In this document: positions 32,401-35,500 of the stretch, in pieces
How positions within the stretch are numbered: position 1 is the first letter of the stretch
How the letters are laid out: each line of letters starts with the position of its first letter
Source: an uncultured bacterium
GTDB lineage: Bacteria; Verrucomicrobiota; Kiritimatiellia; RFP12; UBA1067
DNA: 35,500 nt
NCBI GenBank assembly: GCA_902770045.1
Contig: CACXRO010000025.1
Location: 1-35,500 of the forward strand
Reading direction: 5' to 3'
Position numbers and translations under genes: made by a program
The notes under the pieces: model-generated
The model's input: only the letters and a program-made list of their open reading frames with translations
What the model was told of the DNA's origin: nothing
The model's database searches: none

Positions 32401-34892
32401 ACATCGCCGACGCACAGGAAGTCAAGGTGACGAACCCGTTGAACGAATGGTTGGACTGGAGCACGTTTGAGATGCGCGAGGTGGCGTTTAACAACCAGAA
32501 TGATGTCAAGCTCGACGGCCTTGCCAACGGAATGAGCGAAGTCCAGATGATTGGTACGAACAAGTATGTCCGCACTACCGTCGAGTGCGACGCCCAAAAC
32601 GGCGTTGCCACATGGTACATGCGCGTGTACGATCCGAACGGCGACACAGAGGGCTTCCCGAAGGACGGCAGTGGCTTCCTTCCGTCCAACGATGACACCC
32701 ATCGCGGCGAAGGCTACATCAAGTATCGTATCAAGGTGCGCGAGGACGCGCCGGCAAACGTGATCATCACCAACTCGGCAAGTATCGTCTTCGACTACAA
32801 CGACCCGATCGAGACCGACCCGGCATGGTGGAACACAGTGTCGCCCGTTGAGGCGAGGCTGGCGGCGGGGGAGTATTTCTACGCGACGCTGACCGAGCTT
32901 GGCTACGACGTTCCGACGGACGGTGCGCCGTACAGCGTGGTGGCGAAGGGACTGCCTGCCGGATTGAAGCTCAAGTACAACGCCGCTGTGAAGGACAAGA
33001 AGGGGAAAGTCGTCAAGAAGGCGAAGTCTGAATGGTGGATCGAGGGCGTGCCGACCGCAAAGCTCGACTTCTTCGAGAATCCGCCCTATCTCGTCATCAC
33101 CGTAGGCAGCCAGACGACGATGGCGCCGCTGCCGATCCAGGTCGCCGAGCAGGAGGTCGTCGAGCTTGGCGACCTGGAGCTTGGGCAGTCGATCAACACG
33201 AACGGCTGGCTCACTGGCGTCGGAGCGGGCTGGGCGGTGTCCGGCCTGCCGACGGGGCTGAAGTACGCCACGAAGAAGGTGACGAAGACGACTGGAAGCG
33301 GCAAGAAGAAGGTTACGACGACGGTCGCGGAGGCATACGCCGTCTACGGCAAGACCACCAAGGCCGGGCTCTTCACAATCATCGCGAAGAAGAAGGCGGG
33401 TGCGTTCTACGAGACCAAGAAGTTCCGCGTGCTGGTGAGACCGGCGGCGGTGAATGCGTCGCTGTTCGGCGAAGACCTCACCAACATCACCACGATGGCG
33501 TACGCGCCCATCAACTGGGATTTGACGGGAGGAGTCCAGTCCGTCCCGCCTGTCCCGTTCGTCCCGTCTTCGATTGGCGGCAACCTCGCCAAGGTGACCG
33601 GGCTGCCGACTGGGCTCACGTTTGCGGCGAAGGATGCGTATGCCTACACGAACGCCAAGAAGAAGGGCAAGTACCTGAAGCAAAAGGGCCAGACGATCGT
33701 CGGCACGCCGACGAAGACCGGCACCTACGTCGTCACCTTCACCAAGAACGTGAAGAGCGGCAAGAAGACCGTCGCCCGGACCGCGCAGATCCTCTGGGTG
33801 GTGACGCAGAACGACGCGGAGCTCTCGCTCGGCTTCAACAACATCGGCGGCGTCATCGAGAGCGGCGTGGTCGGCCTCAAGTACGCCGACATGATGGCGT
33901 TCGCCGCCACCAGCAACGCGACGGTTACCGCGAGCGGCCTCCCGGCCGGGATCAAGCTGGTGAAGCTGGATGACGGTCACGCGGGACGCGTGCCCCTACC
34001 GGGATTCGCGACGTGGGGCTTCCAGGGCTACACCGCCAAGGCGGGGACGTATCTCGTGACGGTCAAGGCCACGCTGAACGGCAAGACCATTACCCAGCGC
34101 GTCGCGCTGAAGGTCGACGCCCTGCCCGCGTGGGCGAAGGGCACCTTCAACGGCTACGTCGCCGGCGAGGACGGCGCGACCAACGGCCTCGCCACGGTCA
34201 CCGTGTCGGCGGCAGGCAAGGTCAGCGGCAAGTTCTACGACCGCGGCACCAACTGGACCTTCACCGCGGCGAGCTACACCGCGGCGGTCCCGGGCACGAG
34301 GGACGCGTGCCCCTACCAGGAATTCAGCTGCTCGAACGTCGTCGCCAAGTTCGCCTACAAGGTGACTGAGAAGGTGAAGGGGAAGAAGAAGACCGTCACG
34401 AAGTACGTGACCCGCAGCTTCACGCTGACGGTTGCGGAGTCGGGCACGCGGGACGCGTGCCCCTACCGCGGCGTGGCGACGCTGGAGGAGGTCGGCGGCG
34501 GCAGCACGGTGCGCGGCTGGCAGAACCTCTGGGGCTCGACCTACAAGGCGCTGGGCAAGAAGCTATTCAGCTCCAAGTCGGGCAAGAAGACGCTCGCCTA
34601 CAGGACCTTCGTGATCAAGTCGACCGACCCGGCCGGCGCGGAGATGGGGCTTACGGAGGCGATGACGCTGTCGCTCAAGGTGACGACCGCGGGCGCGGTG
34701 ACGGCGACGATGTCGTTTGACACCGGGAAGAAGTCGAAGGGCAAGGCGGTAATCTACAAGGCGACGTGCTCGACGGTGGTGATTCCGCTGACCGAGCCGA
34801 CCGCCACGGAGTTCAAGGGCTTCTCATGCCTCTACTTTGCACCGTCGATGAAGAACAACTTCCTCGGCTTTGCCGCCGCCGTGCCGTTCTAA
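26499..34892 (+). CDS. Giant secreted mosaic surface protein with BspA-type LRRs
   Basis: 2797 residues with a signal peptide (MKSIGEIGLCAVLAAFANMVALA). Modules in order: 14 BspA/LRR_5 repeats (about 70-415); beta-helix-like region with polar repeats ending DNSPCINAGDS and DIGIYE (about 550-855); CARDB-like domain (about 858-980); pre-peptidase C-terminal-like region; IPT/TIG (about 1088-1175); two carboxypeptidase-regulatory-like domains (AIYGRVVDENGEGMYGTKV, near 1335, and near 1505); a helical, coiled-coil-like stretch (about 1580-1900); a DUF11-like domain with SCDPNEMVG and IVFDYNDPI (about 1930-2110); Lys-rich Ig-like repeats; and a GTFNGYV...GKVSGKF C-terminal domain. The first two thirds are visibly poorer in G+C than the last third, so the gene looks assembled from different sources. 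A role in adhesion or binding is likely. No catalytic site or sortase motif was seen; it ends AAAVPF. Confidence 0.85.
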   Translation: MKSIGEIGLCAVLAAFANMVALADTETVDGVTWTYTVSNGEVSLGGGSFDCTAVPTSTSGDITIPSSLGGYPVTSIGDSAFYWCSSLASVTIPDSVTSIGVYAFFSCSGLTDLTIGNSVTNIGTWAFASCDSLASVIIPNGVTSIGDCLFYECRGLVSVTIPDGVTSIGSYAFCNCIGLNGITIPDGVASIGDGAFVGCIGLADEDGFFIVRNVICAYGGTGGDVVIPDGVTEIGYGAFAFCSELTNVTIPNSVTSIGDGAFYECSGLIGVTIPNSVKRIGFHAFYGCESMISVTIPDGVTEIGDEAFALCSGLTNVTIPDGVMEILNGTFVGCSGLTSVTIPSSVTNIGYAAFQGCSGLISVTIPDSVTSIGYYAFSDCSGLTSVTIPNSVTNIGYYAFSDCSGLLSVRFENVETLWRLRSGIDKYLPIGVPVIVDNLPDGIQVHCGAILNNEIWSGGKVHLVVGNVAVDGGASLLIESGAVVKFMPDTGLSIDSNACCQASGAIFTHVNDDTIGGDTLMDGGATAPVMDDYKVPNMLTWDDTIEFRYRSDPNVTLSGTISSDETWRGHNVYCVTGNLTVASGATLTIMSGSIVKFAEGLSLTVNGNLDARGSRAEPIVFTSTKDDEFGGDTNGDGDKTYPYAGDWSKISINGGTANFNYAKILYSSKNATTGAINMTSSGGRVVFANGEIAHAAYDAIGVESGNCHVTNSVIHDCLLAFRHWTRDPIVNCVIYDCGRLTQGGGQHFYNCIFSHIIETWEAFGFPQNGTTYRNCCFWNENGSVLTAEGRQDAKTVCGKNGNIWANPRFLDPENGDFRIADNSPCINAGDSSVAPEFDYYGQPRDGVADIGIYEVLGAYTTGYDLSAVAVNAQAARSTIGETFAISYDIANVGRLAVPDQWHDALYLVSVSSGKMYALGEPLNPGALGAGDTRTFTLQFKMPVVPVGSYRLRLVVNSRRMDVPEGAATENNVVLSDAEIEVVADSIDASDGASGNVAAGASSVCAFSIPEGAGDKLLRIKSVAGGTTLSARCGLVFLPVDATSGTALSFSGGEAWLSVPAGTEKVWLVLDNDGASAASYEVDFHDGSLALLGVSPSNIPSSGDVTLEISGAGFTDGCEVSFVGAGTVAPLAVRRVSSGLIVATVNAASFVAGGQYAVTVTKESEAKTLESALTVAKAAGKPKFWAKLDVPDSMRQGRLVQTCFVEYGNSGTADMPSPVLQVSMTGDGTLGYIGGLSGLKTLQFVAAGDAGSAGILRAGSSHRIRFEIRAGASNKISLHTSEGSTYAPAPWTNAADYLSDLSTAATRIGLRGQDATDYVMVFDLAKAVKNGEPSSAIYGRVVDENGEGMYGTKVSLYDSSSNLVSCVSADASGRFVSDAIASGSYWLEMVGIPLSEVDSSFDVHGGEDVIAGELHCTSSPSIRVIFENVSAGKRIDVALTSFDGLESIRPYWESDNVARFYGADGNTWMLSGKTDDLVCFATVSPSDGETVELSCVMEVGCEINGRVDSAATTGATGVILVGENGLYRFMGIDDNGLFAITDLPAGEYTVAVLGVAAGDYEVVSELVLTAGDTVSLTFTSQAMRSTSVASSSVKLRGIKAVKFAKSWTWPWNLRSTLLDYIRQMERRIEATEMSVVEPDPDCEHNLAKYKRDKDVLDKMRTQLSAMKALYDETDRSYSEGVWDNLGKSALNLGSVLAKLKLMKMGKLNTWTDEAIDLCNDYTTELIDGKTVFAALKETAIKEILPVDLSIDALFNLPARAKSVWDRRDVWADLFIVWEGNGDEKMDNIIKWEEDVVSIFEDIGKARQLLDRLGLAILADNNPAAFQAELKKRISNLKTPVKEIEVYLGMVVPVLKTHVHFLKAIRNAENGAAALGAAHGKIRANLDWYERNMPIFDDRAKSFGAYHNPCPGAEEPSLDTPPVDNKKPSVPKSCDPNEMVGDEGVGEARYVKPGDWMNYTIYFENKAGFDIADAQEVKVTNPLNEWLDWSTFEMREVAFNNQNDVKLDGLANGMSEVQMIGTNKYVRTTVECDAQNGVATWYMRVYDPNGDTEGFPKDGSGFLPSNDDTHRGEGYIKYRIKVREDAPANVIITNSASIVFDYNDPIETDPAWWNTVSPVEARLAAGEYFYATLTELGYDVPTDGAPYSVVAKGLPAGLKLKYNAAVKDKKGKVVKKAKSEWWIEGVPTAKLDFFENPPYLVITVGSQTTMAPLPIQVAEQEVVELGDLELGQSINTNGWLTGVGAGWAVSGLPTGLKYATKKVTKTTGSGKKKVTTTVAEAYAVYGKTTKAGLFTIIAKKKAGAFYETKKFRVLVRPAAVNASLFGEDLTNITTMAYAPINWDLTGGVQSVPPVPFVPSSIGGNLAKVTGLPTGLTFAAKDAYAYTNAKKKGKYLKQKGQTIVGTPTKTGTYVVTFTKNVKSGKKTVARTAQILWVVTQNDAELSLGFNNIGGVIESGVVGLKYADMMAFAATSNATVTASGLPAGIKLVKLDDGHAGRVPLPGFATWGFQGYTAKAGTYLVTVKATLNGKTITQRVALKVDALPAWAKGTFNGYVAGEDGATNGLATVTVSAAGKVSGKFYDRGTNWTFTAASYTAAVPGTRDACPYQEFSCSNVVAKFAYKVTEKVKGKKKTVTKYVTRSFTLTVAESGTRDACPYRGVATLEEVGGGSTVRGWQNLWGSTYKALGKKLFSSKSGKKTLAYRTFVIKSTDPAGAEMGLTEAMTLSLKVTTAGAVTATMSFDTGKKSKGKAVIYKATCSTVVIPLTEPTATEFKGFSCLYFAPSMKNNFLGFAAAVPF
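26707..27731 (+). repeat. 14 BspA-type leucine-rich repeats, about 69 bp each
   Basis: Repeats of about 23 residues with the pattern SVTIPDSVTSIG-x-x-AF-x-x-C-S-G-L. One is interrupted by a 20-odd residue insertion (DEDGFFIVRNVICAYGG). The last two units share an exact 33-base stretch (27611-27643 and 27680-27712), 69 bases apart. Confidence 0.9.
33539..33565 (+). repeat. 9-bp tandem repeat encoding Val-Pro units
   Basis: Three in-frame units of the form NNNGTCCCG encode SVPPVPFVP between two Ig-like repeats of the giant protein. It looks like a slipped short insertion in a loop. Confidence 0.6.
33975..34000. repeat. GC-rich palindromic element, copy 1
   Basis: A 26-bp element with arms CACGCG and CGCGTG around GGA, extended by GG and CC with one mismatch, then CCTACC. 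Here it is read as GHAGRVPLPG, a different frame from copies 2 and 3. Confidence 0.8.
34292..34317. repeat. GC-rich palindromic element, copy 2
   Basis: The same element with arms GGGCACGAG and CGCGTGCCC around GGA (one mismatch) and the trailing CTACC. It is read in frame as GTRDACPY. Confidence 0.85.
34442..34467. repeat. GC-rich palindromic element, copy 3
   Basis: The most perfect copy: nine-base arms GGGCACGCG and CGCGTGCCC around GGA, then CTACC. It is read as GTRDACPYR, exactly 150 bases after copy 2. Confidence 0.88.
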
Positions 34893-34948
34893 ATGCGCAG
34901 AGTGTTTTTGGACAGGATTTACAGGATTGGGAACGTTTGGGTGTTTAA

Positions 34949-35017
34949 CACACGGATTTGCTCAGGACTACGTCCTTCGCCATCAGTGAGCGACGTAGTC
35001 GCGAACAAATCTGTGTG
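34949..35017. repeat. 69-nt long hairpin in the spacer after the giant gene
   Basis: Outer arms CACACGGATTT (34949-34959) and AAATCTGTGTG (35007-35017) pair with one G-T wobble. Inner arms GACTACGTC (34966-34974) and GACGTAGTC (34992-35000) pair perfectly. Just upstream ACAGGATT occurs twice (34912-34919, 34921-34928). Similar fragments are familiar from intergenic repeats of other bacteria (recollection, not searched). Confidence 0.75.
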
Positions 35018-35053
35018 ATATTTATCCACGAACCGCAGACCACGATTTTTTTG

Positions 35054-35085
35054 AAACTACCCCCTTGCGCGCGAGGGGGTAGTTT
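35054..35085. terminator. Intrinsic terminator before the rRNA operon, possibly bidirectional
   Basis: A twelve-pair perfect stem, arms AAACTACCCCCT and AGGGGGTAGTTT (35054-35065 with 35074-35085), has a GC-rich loop and Ts on the 3' side. Seven Ts directly before it would serve as the A-run or U-run on the other strand. It would insulate the rRNA operon from the giant gene. Confidence 0.75.
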
Positions 35086-35094
35086 TGATATACT
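35065..35094 (+). promoter_or_regulatory. rRNA operon promoter
   Basis: TTGCGC (35065-35070), 18 bases ending TGA, then TATACT (35089-35094): the same hexamer class and spacing as at 9062. The -35 lies inside the terminator stem-loop. The start of the rRNA precursor would be near 35101, about 100 bases before mature 16S. Confidence 0.65.
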
Positions 35095-35105
35095 ACACAT
35101 TTGTT

Positions 35106-35138
35106 CGCCTTCAAAGGGCGGGCGTTGCTCTTTGATAA
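35106..35138 (+). promoter_or_regulatory. rRNA leader boxB hairpin and boxA antitermination site
   Basis: CGCC...GGCG forms a small hairpin (35106-35120), followed by TGCTCTTTGATAA (35126-35138), nearly identical to the bacterial boxA consensus TGCTCTTTAACAA bound by NusB/NusE. The boxB-boxA order matches rRNA leaders of other bacteria. Confidence 0.75.
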
Positions 35139-35201
35139 CCGGCGAGAGAGAAGACAGTAAATGTTTGTGCAAGGGGCCGATCAACAATAACTCAAGAATC
35201 T

Positions 35202-35500
35202 TTTTCTGAGAGTTTGATTCTGGCTCAGAACGAACGCTGGTAGCGTGGATTAGGCATGCAAGTCGAACGGGATCGGGGGGTTAGCAATAATCTCCCGTGA
35301 GAGTGGCGGATTGGGGAGGAACACGTGAGCAACCTGCCTTTGAGTCGGGGAAAACCGTTGGAAACGACGGCTAATACCGGATGTGGCGCCTGGGGACATC
35401 CCCGGAGCGCTAAAGGGGGCCGCAAGGCTCCCGCTCGTAGAGGGGCTCGCGCACCATCAGCTTGTTGGCGGGGTAACGGCCCACCAAGGCCTACGGTTAG
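35202..35500 (+). rRNA. 16S ribosomal RNA (5' part)
   Basis: AGAGTTTGATTCTGGCTCAG at 35209 is the universal 5' 16S sequence (E. coli position 8), which places the mature 5' end near 35202. It continues with GAACGAACGCTGG, GGCATGCAAGTCGAACGG, GGCGGATTGGGGAGGAACACG, TGGAAACGACGGCTAATACCGG and TTGTTGGCGGGGTAACGGCC, in the correct order for helices H3 to about H12, and runs off the window end. The sequence pattern fits the PVC superphylum, probably Kiritimatiellota. This is a judgement from memory, and a database alignment would settle it. Confidence 0.97.

Noticed and set aside
25006-34467. The idea that this RAYT mobilises the GC-rich palindromes in the giant gene
   Set aside because: The RAYT's own palindromes (AATATTGAAAAT, GGTCWGACC) share no sequence with the GGGCACGCG element, so a different enzyme, if any, would move the latter.

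Overview
The window is a high-GC bacterial chromosome segment that ends inside a 16S rRNA gene. The 16S start, the dense operons and the gene families point to the PVC superphylum, most likely a Kiritimatiellota (Kiritimatiellae) lineage. That placement is inference from remembered sequence character and was not computed. Nearly all genes lie on the + strand.

Layout. (1) 1-5414 is a cell-shape and housekeeping operon: the end of mreB, then mreC, mreD, mrdA (PBP2), a Nif3-like metalloprotein, a DUF975 membrane protein and a divergent ybeY. Successive genes overlap by a few bases. (2) 5448-9090 is a surface-glycan block: two GT4 glycosyltransferases around a polytopic Wzy/WaaL-like polymerase or ligase. 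(3) 9102-11603 is an ACT-domain protein, UPF0210/DUF711 and an alkaline-phosphatase-superfamily metalloenzyme, translationally linked. (4) 11679-22985 is an exopolysaccharide export operon behind a strong promoter. It holds a short Wza-like lipoprotein, an unknown secreted protein with a Pro-Thr tail, a beta-barrel protein, a second Wzy/WaaL-like protein, a Wzc-type tyrosine kinase with Tyr/Gly repeats at both ends, an RfbB-type dehydratase, a clan GH-A-like glycosidase lipoprotein and an unknown secreted protein. (5) 22986-26160 is an accessory island richer in A+T than its surroundings. It has a minus-strand DUF4143 ATPase whose promoter sits between 32-bp inverted repeats, a frameshifted gene remnant, and a REP-associated tyrosine transposase (RAYT) unit bounded by two matching long palindromes. 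(6) 26201-34892 is a promoter, a roughly 260-nt structured leader, and one gene for a 2797-residue secreted mosaic surface protein (14 BspA-type leucine-rich repeats, beta-helix, CARDB/IPT/Ig-like modules). (7) 34893-35500 is a hairpin-rich spacer, a terminator fused to the rRNA promoter, boxB/boxA antitermination signals and the 16S start.

The strongest leads are these. A 26-bp GC-rich palindromic element is present three times inside the coding sequence of the giant gene, and it is read in two different frames. The RAYT unit has near-identical palindromes at both ends. Seven extended -10 motifs (TGnTATAAT type) recur in the window; three lie so close to their start codons that the mRNAs should be leaderless or nearly so, and two overlap terminator hairpins.

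How the genes work together: regions 2 and 4 could together assemble (GTs, RfbB), polymerise (two Wzy-like proteins), length-control and export (Wzc, Wza-like, beta-barrel) and trim (GH lipoprotein) a surface polysaccharide. Region 1 runs lateral cell-wall growth. No tRNA genes, CRISPR arrays or prophage genes were seen.
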